DNA of 64,000 nucleotides, from positions 61,095,001-61,159,000 of the forward strand of contig BRKX01000003.1 in NCBI GenBank assembly GCA_026008535.1. The letters are read 5' to 3'. Source of the stretch: Perilla frutescens. Taxonomy: Eukaryota; Streptophyta; Magnoliopsida; Lamiales; Lamiaceae. The notes below the pieces were generated by a model that worked only from the letters and a program-made list of their open reading frames with translations, was not told the DNA's origin and made no database searches. Shown piece after piece: positions 34,287-45,664 of this stretch; the stretch's first letter is position 1, and the number at the start of each line of letters is the position of its first letter. Both the position numbers and the translations under genes were made by a program.

Positions 34287-35831
34287 TGATAAACGTTTAT
34301 TCACCTCTAAGATGCGTTTCAATATTTATAAACTCGAGTCATGCTTATAAGTATACAAGCATATAATTGTAGAAATGATGAAATGAGATCGATCTACAGG
34401 GAAAAGGAATTCAAACTTGACACTGCAAGTACCACGATGATGGATGAGCGAAATATCTAGACTATGATTAGGTGAGGGGTTGGTTTCATTCACAATGCCA
34501 AATCAAGAACAACAATCAACAAAGGGAGATTAAAAGATAAGTTAAAATAAGACTCTAGGATATGGATTCACAACACTCCTCTTGATTCAACAACAATGGT
34601 AAAACACACAATCATGCTAAGTTCATAGGTAAGAAGACCACGAATATAGCAGGAGCATCTCTCGAATATCTCCTAAATTGCGAATGCGACAAGGATGGCT
34701 ATCTCTAACACATTCCAAGGTCGCACCTATGAAAAGCTCGAAGGGTCACATTTCCTTCCATATATTTGACATTCAACGAAGAGTACAAATACATGAATTC
34801 AATCTATACATGCTTATGTTCACGGGATGGGCAAGATGCAAGTGAATCATACATATGATGCTAGTAAGGAGGCCATTCAAACAACATCATTCAAGACCAA
34901 GTATGGATTAAAACCTTGACAAAGCATAATCATATATTAAACCCTTATCAAGAACAAGATTCACATTTTTCTCCACATCCTAGAGCCCTAAGGGCTCTAG
35001 CCTACCATATTTACAATCACATCAAGAACAAAGAGAAAAGAACCAAAATCCATTCTAAAAACAAGAGTAGAGAATGAAAGAGAAGATAAAACCCAATGTA
35101 GAACCCTCTTCTTCAATCCCTTGGCTTGAATCCTCAATTTGGATGGATGATTCTTCCTCTTCTTCTTGATCTTCTTCTTCTCCCAAAAATCCTCAAATGT
35201 GATGTGTTTCTAGAGTGAAATCGAGTGGGAGTCGAAGTGTTTGAACTCCCCAAGAGTTATAACATATATGGGCCAATAATGGAGTGCCAAAAGTCGAAAA
35301 TGGATTCGTCAGTCCCGACCGCAACCTCGTCTGGGTCACGCCTGGAGGTCGAGTTTGGAACACACAAAAACAAGTCCCTGAAGTGGCTGAAAAGTGGGCA
35401 GACCAGTCGTGCCCAGAGCCCGTGTTGCAGAGGCTCTAGGGCGCGGCCTGCCCTGCACCTGCGCTCGGAGGCCTCTGCAACACGGCCTCGGGCCGATCGC
35501 GCCTCCGGATCGCGTGCGGGCTGAAGGGATTCGGGCCTCTGATGGGGCTCTGCAATGCGACCCACGGTCGCGCCCCTTGGCCGTGTCTGAGCCCAACACT
35601 TGATTTTCTTCATGTTTTCAAGCCTTGTGCGGCCTTTGATGATCGAAATCCCATTTTAACTTTGCTTTGTACAATATTAACCGAAAAATAACCTATATTG
35701 GCCACTTTAAACAATATTAAAGATAAACGACAAAATATACAGTATTAACAAACATAAACATAAACATAGAGCAAAAGTACTCAAAAGCGCGTGCAATTGA
35801 GTCAAAATGAGTGCAATCCAAGCACTCATCA
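34287..35831 (-). repeat. Athila 5' LTR
   Basis: 1545 bp, TG...CA on the - strand, near-identical to 20399-21981. GC-rich module at 35305-35610. Target duplication GTGGA follows at 35832-35836. Confidence 0.9.
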
Positions 35832-35836
35832 GTGGA

Positions 35837-36082
35837 GCATCGCTCGGGAGATATACTAGTCTCGATAGAAGGATTAGGATCTGCTTACAAAAATATAATG
35901 TTGAATTATTTTTCAATAATACTCTAAAGAAATTGTGAAATACTAATTCTAAATATTTGGTAAATTTCTGAAAGATATGATGAGGTTATAATCTACTAAA
36001 ATATATCATGAGGTGGTCTCTTATACATGTGGTGTATGGGTCTGGATCTATCAAACTGGCCCAGGTCCAATACGGCCCAACC

Positions 36083-36120
<38 letters not shown>

Positions 36121-39100
36121 GGCCTATTTCCGGCTTGTGGGATACTCGCACCAGAACTATGATTATTTTTTTCGATTTTTTATTATTTTTTTCGATTTTT
36201 TATTATTTTTTTTCTATTTTTCTGGTTTTTTTTTTGTTTTTCCCCCAAAATTGTATACCTTAAAATACAATTAGTGAACCGTAAAATTAAAATAAATTAA
36301 ATTTTTTAAATGAATATAAATATATACCTTAAAATTGATTTAATAAACCCTACAATTAAAGAGAATGCGTTTTTTTTAAATTCGACGGCTCGCGCAATGC
36401 ACTTGTCTGATGTTAACGTGTGGGCTCGTGCATTGCGTTCGATAATTAATTTAATTTTTTTTTCAAAATAAATATATAAATGGTAATTGAAAATAAAAAA
36501 ATATATATATAATTTTGAAATAAATATATACCCTAAATGGAATTAGTGAACCCTAAAATAAAAGTGAATGAATTTAATTTTTTTGAAATAAATATAACCC
36601 CTAATGGGGATTAACAAACCTAAAAAAACATGAAACCTAAAAAACACACCCCCTAAAAAATCTAAAAAAACCTAAACTCGTAAACTTTAAACATTAATTG
36701 GAATGGAAAAAATTATAATTTGAACTATATACACTTATATAAGATAAGTAGTAGACCGGTTACTTTTTAATGATAGAACTGATACTTTTTGAACTTTGAG
36801 TGATATTTTTTAGTGTTAGAAGTGATACTGACTTTTACCAATTTTTTTAATGGGTCAATGAGGGTCAACGTGGGTTTACCCGCCACGTTGACTCCGACAC
36901 GTCTGATGAATGTATAGGCTTTATTGAATCTGGAGTGATGTATATGAAAATTGCTGATATATACTACCATATCATATATTGCCACAAACCTCAAGCTTAG
37001 TGGAACACTCATTGTAAGCTAGGGTGAGATACTGGGATTTGATCGATCCCAATGCTCGATCTCTCCCCCAACTAAAAAATATAATTAAAAAATGGAAACA
37101 TGAATTTAATTTTACTATGTTATGGATAAACTTCATGAAAACGGGTTCTGTATTAATTGATGAAATGGAAGGGAAAGTAAATTCAATGGCATGTCGAAAT
37201 ACAAGAATAACAAAAGGAAAAAAAAACCGTAATTTTCTTTCGGCTTGAAAATATTTTTGAAGAAAATCACGTGCAACTTATATTTGTCAAAGACGCGATA
37301 GATGGGAAACTTAACACTTTAGACATTTTGAAAGATCGTTGCATACTTACACACGTTAATGTTTCTTACATATGATTTACTCATCGCAAGACTGTCAATT
37401 AATTTTATTTTTTATAATTGAGATACTTCAATTCAATTTCATTTAATGAATTTCAATATCGGTTATCTATTGCGACATCTTGTGTGCGATCGCTTTACGC
37501 ATTAAAATCCGTAACACGGATGAAGATTCAGATTCAAGCACAATTAGACACCAACAAAATTATATATAAATGTGTTATTCAATATGAATTTCAATCCGAA
37601 TTTTCATTTATCTTATAAATTTATGTTATAACGATTTCACACAAGTTTTCATCTTAAATATATATTTGGTTTGATCCCTTTTTGATTCGATTTCAAGTAT
37701 TTTGTATTGTGGCGGCTAGTTTTATGGGCTGGTACACTTTTTATATAAAATAATTTGTAAATCTTGGTTTCTTGCACGTGAAAAATCATATATTTGATGG
37801 GTGAAATTTTTTAAATAATATATTGAACTATAGTATCCTTCAAGTTACAAATTATACATAAAAAAAAGTCACATGCACGCGTTTTGCTTGTGTTTTCATT
37901 GTATCAGATAAATCGGGTCGTTTCAAGCAATTTCGTTTATGAATATGAAAAGTTGGATGTGTGACTATTAAGAGATGATTAGTATGAAAGAATAAAATTT
38001 AATATTAATAAATTGAACGCAAAAAATGTTGGGAAACGGATCATACGTACAAGAGGACAATAATGGCATTATTTTGTTTTATTTTATAATTGTTGTCAGT
38101 GGAATATATAGGAATGGAATATTAGTATATATTTATATATGAATGAACTCAGGTCTGAACAAATTTCCAGTTAGTTTAATAATTTATAGAAACTACTATT
38201 ATCTTTACGTTTAAGAAATTTGGGTGGCATGCAGTCTCGCCATTCATTGAGATATGAGAAATTTAAATTAATTCTAATTAATTTCTGTAGCTAGATATAC
38301 TTGAAATTTAGTTCTGTTTAGAGTCCATCAATCCTTGGGCAACCTAATTAGACTTACAGATATTGATCAAACGTAATATAAAACATATGTATTATAACTC
38401 TGGTTGGGGATTTTATAGAAAATATAAAAATATTTGGAAACGACCTAGTGAAGCAGCCTACATATACGACTTCCTTTAAAGAGACAAAAAATGTCAATTT
38501 TTGATAATTGGTTATATAATCTTCCAATCAAAACTTAATTATTTTCTGATCATGATATCCATCCACTAATTCTTACGTGTATTTCGTGTAAACAAATTAG
38601 GTTCCTGTTTCCATTGCCCCTATCATTGTCGTTTGTTTTCCTTCTTTCAGATACATTAACATAGAAAAATCACCAATTCTAATATTAATTTAGTAATTAC
38701 TTAATTAAGGTTGAAGCTTGAATTTTGTCAGGAGTTCACCAAAACTTAGTAAAATTTCCACGTGTTGAAAAGTTCCCGAGAATAGATTTGAGATTTCTTA
38801 CTATATTTTGTGTTACTGCGTGTTATAACTATTTTTTTTAATATAAACTAATTGGGGAATAATAAACCATAAATAAAATTTTAAATAAAATTAAGTCATA
38901 ATAAGTTAAAAATTTGACACAGGAGATTCCATAAGAAATGTTATAGGAGATATGATGTGAACTAATGTAGCTTGGTCAAAACCATGTTTTTACTATTAAA
39001 TAAATCAAATTTGGCGGACGATCGAATATAAGAACTAATGCCATTCAATTTGGATTATATATTATTCTGTGCTTGTTTGTAAATATGATATAATATGGTA

Positions 39101-39237
39101 TATTATGTAAATCTTTATTCCACGTCACATGTAGAAAATAAGTCATCTCTTCTTATCTTAGAATGGTAATATACAAAAACGTACAATTTGACGCGCATGC
39201 GTTATAACTTATAACTCATTAGTCCCCCGATAACGTC
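35837..39237. other. Intergenic region upstream of the first oxidase gene
   Basis: No gene supported. Holds a 34-base A run (36085-36118), T-rich tracts and two or three loose repeats of 'ATTAGTGAACC(C/G)TAAAAT' (36270-36600). Short frames near 37024 and 37418 match nothing recognised. Confidence 0.5.
36085..36118. repeat. (A)34 homopolymer
   Basis: An uninterrupted run of 34 A. It may be the tail of a retroposed sequence to its left, but no target duplication was found. Confidence 0.9.
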
Positions 39238-39245
39238 TATAAATA
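39238..39245 (+). promoter_or_regulatory. TATA box of oxidase gene 1
   Basis: TATAAATA, 55 bp before the ATG. The surrounding CCCCCGATAACG and AGAAGGG...CCCCGAT(T/G)AGCAACAAACA phrases are shared with gene 2. Confidence 0.85.
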
Positions 39246-39292
39246 GAAGGGTTTTCCCCCCCGATTAGCAACAAACAGCTTAAATTCAAGAA

Positions 39293-40888
39293 ATGGCTTC
39301 TCATTATCATATTATCACATTCCTCTTCTTAATTTTCACAAGCCTCTTTCTCCTCGGAGCTTCTTCATCTCACGATCATGGCTACGACGATTTCCTCGAA
39401 TGCCTTAACGATCAATTTGAACGCTCGAACTCAGCCACCGATACTATCTACACTCCTCAAAATGCAACATACGCATCTCTTTTACTTGCACAGAATCTCC
39501 GGCCAGCTTCCACCTCGCCGGAGAGACCTGATCTCATCGTCACACCATTCCACGTATCCGAAATTCAGGCAGCAATCTACTGCTCCAAGAAACTCGGCCT
39601 TCAGATCAGAGTCCGGAGCGGCGGCCATGACTATGAAGGCCTTTCCTACACCTCCGGCAACCCTTTCGCCATCGTCGACCTCAGAAACTTCCGATCAGTA
39701 ACAATCGACGACAAGGAAAAAACTGCATGGGTGCAGGTTGGCGCCACTCTCGGCCAACTTTACTACACACTTTCCCGGAAAAGCAACACTCTTGCTTTCA
39801 CCGCCGGCGTCTGCCCAACTGTCGGCGTTGGCGGACACTTCAGCGGGGGAGGGTACGGCATGATGTCACGAAAGCATTCCATAGCCGCCGACCACATAGT
39901 TGATGCAAAATTAATCAATGCCGATGGTAAAATCCTTGACAGGAAAACCATGGGTGAAGATCTATTTTGGGCAATCCGAGGAGGCGGAGGAACTAGTTTC
40001 GGGATTGTTCTAGAATTTAAGGTGACGTTAGTCACAGTCCCTGAAATAGTCACCGTCTTCAACGTGACACGAACGTTGGAAGAGAACGCGACGGAGCTAG
40101 TCCACAGGTGGCAATACATCGCCGACAAGGTCGATGAAAACCTTCTACTCCGTCTTTTCCTCAATCCCGACATCTCTCCGACCACCGGAAACCTTACAAT
40201 CGCAGCGTCGTTCACGACCCTATATCTGGGGCGAATACGTGATCTTCTACCGTTAATGCAGAAGGAGTTTCCCGAGCTAGGATTAGTCGAAGAAGATTGC
40301 ACTGAAATGAGTTGGGTAGAATCCCTACTCTTCTTCGCGAATATAGAAGATCAGCCCCAAGAAATTTTACGTGACAGAACGCCGGCGGGAGGGTTTGGGT
40401 CGTCCTACTTCAAAGGAAAGTCCGACTACGTGAGTACTCCGATTCCGGTGGAGGGTCTGAGAGAGATATGGAGGTTCCTTTTAGAAGAAGAAGGTTCCCA
40501 GCTGCAGTTCAGTCCTTATGGAGGAGTGTTGAACACTTTCTCCGACTCGGAAACACCGTTCCCCCATCGGAGGGGAAATATATTCATGATCCACTACGGG
40601 GTTGGATGGAGCAGCTTAAATGAATCACAAACACACATTGATTGGATCAGACGGCTGTACAGTTTCATGGCTCGCTACGTGACGAAATCTCCGAGGGCGG
40701 CTTACTTCAACTACAGAGATCTCGACATTGGAAGGAACGACGAAGGTAACACTAGTTATAATCAAGCTAGTGTTTGGGGGCTCAGTTATTTCAAGAACAA
40801 TTTCAGAAGATTAGTTCGTGTGAAGACTCAGGTTGATCCCTCCAACTTTTTCAGAAACGAGCAGAGTGTTCCACCTCTGCTATCATAA
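39293..40888 (+). CDS. Berberine bridge enzyme-like FAD oxidase 1
   Basis: 531 residues, intronless, as is usual for plant BBE-like genes. An N-terminal hydrophobic signal peptide (residues about 6-24) predicts entry to the secretory pathway, with several N-glycosylation sites. The FAD-binding domain has the two flavin-linking residues: His112 in RSGGHDYEG and Cys174 in CPTVGVGGHFSGGGYG. Cys37 and Cys97 fit the conserved disulfide. Val177, three residues after the linking Cys, is the position that permits reaction with oxygen in characterised members, so an oxidase is predicted. The BBE C-terminal domain holds YFNYRDLDIG, whose Tyr is the likely base, and ends VDPSNFFRNEQSVPPL. The family oxidises alkaloids, cannabinoids, monolignols or oligosaccharides; the substrate cannot be read here. 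Thr170 replaces the Pro seen in the other two copies just before AGVC. Confidence 0.95.
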   Translation: MASHYHIITFLFLIFTSLFLLGASSSHDHGYDDFLECLNDQFERSNSATDTIYTPQNATYASLLLAQNLRPASTSPERPDLIVTPFHVSEIQAAIYCSKKLGLQIRVRSGGHDYEGLSYTSGNPFAIVDLRNFRSVTIDDKEKTAWVQVGATLGQLYYTLSRKSNTLAFTAGVCPTVGVGGHFSGGGYGMMSRKHSIAADHIVDAKLINADGKILDRKTMGEDLFWAIRGGGGTSFGIVLEFKVTLVTVPEIVTVFNVTRTLEENATELVHRWQYIADKVDENLLLRLFLNPDISPTTGNLTIAASFTTLYLGRIRDLLPLMQKEFPELGLVEEDCTEMSWVESLLFFANIEDQPQEILRDRTPAGGFGSSYFKGKSDYVSTPIPVEGLREIWRFLLEEEGSQLQFSPYGGVLNTFSDSETPFPHRRGNIFMIHYGVGWSSLNESQTHIDWIRRLYSFMARYVTKSPRAAYFNYRDLDIGRNDEGNTSYNQASVWGLSYFKNNFRRLVRVKTQVDPSNFFRNEQSVPPLLS

Positions 40889-41614
40889 GCAATAGTTAAA
40901 GAGTTGATATAGTCATAAGAAAATTTGTTGGTGAATAAAAATGTTGCGTCGTCACGAATAATTTGATTTCATGTTATTAATTCGTTTATTTATATATTGG
41001 CATTAATTAATTTGCCCTTTTTATTGTACTGAATATGATCGTGATTTAGTAAATTAATATAAATAATGCAACATTCGTTCAGTTTATTACGACTTCTATA
41101 TTATCCTATAAGATTCTTTAGTCCAAACTACTTGTCTCATCTGTGTACCAACAGTAAAATTGTGTAGTTTAAATAATATTTTTAACAAAATAAAATTTAT
41201 TATATTATAACTAATACTAATTAATATTTGTTGCTAGAAAATAATTTTTTAAAAAATTATATACGCTAAATTTGTAATAATCAACCATAAAAATCAATTA
41301 TATATATTAACTAAAAAAATGAAAAACTAAATTCACAAAAAATAATTATAAATGCTAAATAATAATATAAAATTATATTAAGTCAAAAAAAATTAAATTA
41401 ATTTGTGAAACATGGTTGATACACATAACTTTGAACTAGAAGATCTAATGTGCTTATATGCTATATTACTACTTAATTAAAATGACTTTAGTTTATACTT
41501 TATGTTGGATATTCATGAAGTACTCTTTGGAATCAAATGTATTGTCGAGCTACAACTGCGAGGATCGAGGCCACAATTGGAAGCCCCCTTGCGGAATTTT
41601 ATCTATATAATAAG
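40889..41614. other. 3' flank of oxidase gene 1, duplicated downstream
   Basis: AT-rich non-coding sequence, copied almost in full at 45798-46503. No ORF. Confidence 0.75.
40934..40939 (+). terminator. Poly(A) signal candidate of oxidase gene 1
   Basis: AATAAA 46 bp after the stop codon. Also present in the duplicated 3' fragment at 45665-46503. Confidence 0.5.
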
Positions 41615-41996
41615 TGTAACAACCCAAATTTTCAGAATATGATTAAAAAATTCTTAATTTTAATTAGGAATTATTAAGAGGAATTTTGAGCACGATAAAG
41701 ATGTTTTGGATGTAAGTCGCGATATTAGGTGTCTTTTATTCGAAAATCGTCTTTTAAATTCTTTTTATCTTATTTCAAATATAGCCAATTTTAGTCTTGT
41801 TTGAAAGGTATTGACCCAAGGAGTGCGTTGGTACTTTCGGAATTTTAATCCGAGGTCATTTGAGGTCCCGACGATGAAAAACGTATAAAGTAAAAGTGTG
41901 AATAGTATTTTTCCGTAATGGCGTGATTTTTAAAAATTTGCGAAATCCTACTCAATGGTCCGAGGATTGCCTCGTCAAACCTATTTTATAGGAATC
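41615..41996. mobile_element. Probable Ty3/gypsy LTR fragment
   Basis: Begins TGTAACAACCCAAATTTTC, a phrase typical of the start of plant gypsy LTRs, exactly where similarity to the duplicated 3' flank of gene 1 ends. It is cut at 41996 by the next element. No far end was found. Confidence 0.4.
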
Positions 41997-42548
41997 TGTA
42001 ACACAAAATTTGTATTTAATTTGGTAAAACATAAAACGTGTACAATTCAGAAAATTTTCGAATTAAAATGTAATTTCACGGATCCAATCTCTAATTTTTC
42101 CTCTGATTCTTCTCTTTAAAACTTGATCTTCAAATGATCTTTGAACTTGCTCTTCAAACGGTCTTTGAAATCTTCAGAGTAAATTTATCTCTTTGATCTT
42201 CTGGGACTTGTTGTTTGAACTTGGTCTTTGAAGTTTTCGGGGACGATTTGTGTCCTCGATCTTCTTTGACTTGGTATTTGGACTTGACAACATTAATTCG
42301 GAGGGTCGACACCTTGTTTCCGGATCAAACGCTAATTTTGGATTGAATTTGGTAAAGAGCGCTTTTGACTGCCTTGCTTATGGATCAAACGCCGTCTTCG
42401 GAATGAATTTGGTGAAGAACGTCTTGAATATCTGGGAGAATTTCACTTATGGAATTTCTTCTCAAATCCTGAACTCTTCAAATGACTTCTAGTGTGATTT
42501 TCAACTGATATGGAGACTCCTATTTATAGTTGTAGGGAGAGAGATCTA

Positions 42549-43800
42549 GAGCTTATGTTGCACTATCTCATTGGCTGTTGAAAATTGATACATATCTTTT
42601 GAAAGATATTTACTTGTTGCCAAGGACTTTTAATGTTTATCATATAATAATATTTTTATTATTTAAATATTTTATCTAATTTTGGATTTCATAAGATTCC
42701 AAAACTAAATAAATATATAAAAATCAATAAAAATATTATATATTAGTTTCCACCATCTACAAATGCCCCCTCGAGACTTGTTCATGGACGACTTGTCATT
42801 TGAAATGAATGAGTCTCGAAAAATGATTAGAGTTAAACTCGTATCAAGGAGTCTTGAACTTGAGCTTATGTTGCACTATCTCAGTGGCTGTTGAAAATTG
42901 ATACATATCTTTTGAAAGATATTTACTTGTTGCCAAGGACTTTTAATGTTTATCATATAATAATATTTTTATTATTTAAATATTTTATCTAATTTTGGAT
43001 TTCATAAGATTCCAAAACTAAATAAATATATAAAAATCAATAAAAATATTATATATTAGTTTCCACCATCTACAAATGCCCCATCGAGACTTGTTCATGG
43101 ACGACTTGTCATTTGAAATGAATGAGTCTCGAAAAATGATTAGAGTTAAACTCGTATCAAGGAGTCTTGAACTTGAGCTTATGTTGCACTATCTTATTGG
43201 CTGTTGAAAATTGATACATATCTTTTGAAAGATATTTATTTGTTGCCAAGGACTTTTAATGTTTATCATATAATAATATTTTTATTATTTAAATATTTTA
43301 TCTAATTTTGGATTTCATAAGATTCCAAAACTAAATAAATATATAAAAATCAATGAAAATATTATATATTAGTTTCCACCATCTACAAATGCCCCCTCGA
43401 GACTTGTTCATGGACGACTTGTCATTTGAAATGAATGAGTCTCGAAAAATGATTAGAGTTAAACTCGTATCAAGGAGTCTTGTACTTGAGCTTATGTTGC
43501 ACTATCTCATTGACTGTTGAAAATTGATAAATATCTTTCGAAAGATATTTACTTGTTGCCAAAGACTTTTAATGTTTATCATATAATAATATTTTTATTA
43601 TTTAAATATTTTATCTAATTTTAGATTTCATAAGATTCCAAAACTAAATAAATATATAAAAATCAATAAAAATATTATATATTAGTTTCCACCATCTACA
43701 AATGCCCCCTCGAGACTTGTTCATGGACGACTTGTCATTTGAAATGAATGAGTCTCGAAAAATGATTAGAGTTAAACTCGTATCAAGGAGTCTTGAACTT
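42549..43800. repeat. 313-bp tandem array, four units
   Basis: The phrase GAGCTTATGTTGCAC recurs at 42549, 42862, 43175 and 43488, and GAGACTTGTTCATGGACGA at 42773, 43086, 43399 and 43712: an exact 313-bp period. Each unit holds about 210 bp of LTR edge (U3 side), the PPT and about 100 bp of adjacent internal sequence. Confidence 0.95.
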
Positions 43801-44575
43801 GAATTTAGCAGATATTTTATACTCATATCAAGGAGCCTTCAATTTGGATTTATTAGATAGTTTATACTCGTATCAAGGAGCCTTCAATTTGTATTTGAAT
43901 TTAGATAGTTTATGCTCGTATGATGGAGCTTTCTTGAACTTGGATAGTTTATGCTCATATCAGGGAGCTTTTTCTTGAACTTGGATAGTTTATGCTCATA
44001 TCAAGGAGACTTCAACTTGAATTTGGACTTTGTAGACCTTTTATACTTGTGTCCGTGAGTACTTGGATTTGAATTTAGATTTGCAGACATTTTATACTCG
44101 TGTCAAGGAGTCCTAGATTTGAATTTGTAGACATTTTATACTCATGTCAAGGAGTCTTGAATTTGAATTTGTAGACCTTTTATACTCGTGTCAATGAGTC
44201 TTGAATTTGAATTTGACTTTGTAGACATTTTATACTCATGTCAAGGAGTCTTAGATTTGAATTTGACTTTGTAGATATTTTATACTTGTGTCAAGGAGTC
44301 TTGGTATTTTTTGAAGCGTTTAGATAGTTTTGGCTCTTATCAAGGAGCTTTGGAAGATAGTTTATGCTCTTATCGAGGAGCGTTGCATTTTGGAAACCTT
44401 AGATAGTTTTGACTCTTATCAAGGAGTTTTGAAGATAGTTTAGGCTCTTATCAATGAACGTTGGAAGATAGTTTAGGCTCTTATCAATAAGCATTACCAT
44501 TTTGAAGACTTTATATAGTTTTGGCTCTTATCAAGGAGCTTTGAAAGATAGTTTTGGCTCTTATCAAGGAGCATT
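43801..44575. repeat. Degenerate 40-45 bp minisatellite
   Basis: Units of the type TTTATACTCGTGTCAAGGAG + TCTTGAATTTGAATTTGTAGA repeat with drift into shorter TAGTTT(T/A)GGCTCTTATCAAGGAGC units at the right end. It also gives open frames with a YSYQGAFNL repeat on the + strand, which I regard as meaningless. Confidence 0.85.
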
Positions 44576-45664
44576 GTTCCTTTTCTTTTCATGGAATGTA
44601 ACATGTATTGGAACACTTAAATAAGCCCTTAATGAGATTTGCAGCCGTTTCTTCATCTTCATCATCATCTTCTTCTTCACTTGGAGTTTCCTCAAAAGGT
44701 TTGCCCCCATCATTTGTTTCTTCATGTTCTTCAAAGTTGTAGACATCTTGATGCTTGAGGAATTTGAACCCATCATTTGTTTCTTGCTCTTTCAGAGTTG
44801 TAGACATCTTGATGCTTGAGGAATTTGATGAAGAGAAGAGATGAGAGGTAGAGATGGTCCTACTAGACGTGCCAAAATTTGTAACACAAAATTTGTATTT
44901 AATTTGGTAAAACACAAAACGTGTACAATTCAGATAATTTTCAGATTAAAATGTAATTTCACGGATCCAATCTCTATTTTTCCTCTGATTCTTCTCTTTA
45001 AAACTTGATCTTCAAATGATCTTTGAACTTGATCTTCAAACGGTCTTTGAAATCTTCAGAGTAAATTTATCTCTTTGATCTTCTGGGACTTGTTGTTTGA
45101 ACTTGGTCTTCGAAGTTTTCGGGGACGATTTGTGTCCTTGATCTTCTTTGACTTGATATTTGGACTTGACAACGTTAATTCGGAGGGCCGACGCCTTGTT
45201 TCCGGATCGAACGCTAATTTTAGGTTGAATTTGATAAAGAACGCTTTTGACTGCCTTGCTTGTGGATCAAACGCCGTCTTCAGAATGAATTTGGTGAAGA
45301 ACGTCTTGAATATTTGAGAAAATTTCAATTATGGAATTTCTTCTCAAATCCTGAACTCTTCAAATGACTTCTGGTGTGATTTTCAACTGATATGTCCTAT
45401 TTATAGTTGTAGGGAGAGAGATCTAGAGCTGATGTTGCACTATCTCATTGGCTGTTGGAAATTGATACATATCTTTTGAGAGATATTTACTTGTTGCCAA
45501 AGACTTTTAATGTTTATCATATAATAATATTTTTATTATTTAAATATTTTATCTAATTTTGGATTTCATAAGATTTCAAAACTAAATAAATATATAAAAA
45601 TCAATAAAAATATTATATATATTAATTTTCGCCATCTACCTAATCGACCCAAGGAATCCGTTGG

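Larger units (their letters stand above)
20399..35831 (-). mobile_element. Complete Athila-lineage Ty3/gypsy retrotransposon
   Basis: The element is 15.4 kb in reverse orientation. It has a 5' LTR at 34287-35831, PBS 34263-34280, gag 34137 to 32512, pol to 28657, a third env-like/ORF1-like gene 25302 to about 23600, PPT 21983-21996 and a 3' LTR at 20399-21981. LTRs run TGATGAG...TTTATCA on the - strand. A perfect 5-bp target duplication GTGGA sits at 20394-20398 and 35832-35836, so the whole structure inserted, or was later rearranged, as one unit. Lineage is judged from the gag-pol order, lack of a chromodomain, the third ORF and size. All coding regions carry stops or frameshifts, so it cannot move by itself. 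Confidence 0.9.
41997..45640 (-). mobile_element. Non-autonomous LTR retrotransposon with internal tandem array
   Basis: Direct LTRs lie at 41997-42761 and 44880-45640 (about 763 bp). On the - strand they run TGTAGATGG...TGTTACA, and the outer end of the 5' copy reads GGTAGATGG. Flanking 5 bp are GAATC / TAATC (4 of 5 match). In - orientation, AATTTTGGCACGTCTAGTAG after the 5' LTR is a primer-site-like phrase, and CTCGAGGGGGCATT before the 3' LTR is a PPT. There is no gag or pol. The inside is mostly a 313-bp tandem array, then a roughly 40-45 bp minisatellite, then a short Glu-rich frame near 44900-44590 on the - strand. This places it with TRIM/LARD-type elements that rely on other elements' proteins. 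Confidence 0.75.

Noticed and set aside
36085..36118. Processed pseudogene ending in the A run
   Set aside because: No recognisable cDNA to the left and no flanking duplication.
37024..37248. Small host gene upstream of oxidase 1
   Set aside because: 74 codons with no family pattern, splice partner or promoter evidence.
39378..40302. Antisense and shifted frames within oxidase 1 (and the equivalents in 2 and 3)
   Set aside because: Shadows of the conserved oxidase frame, caused by its GC-richer codons.
42549..43800. CRISPR-like or centromeric satellite array
   Set aside because: Units are direct 313-bp copies of LTR-edge sequence without spacers, in a plant nuclear context.
43793..43978. 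Repeat protein with YSYQGAFNL units
   Set aside because: It is the translation of a minisatellite whose period drifts; no start context or conservation.
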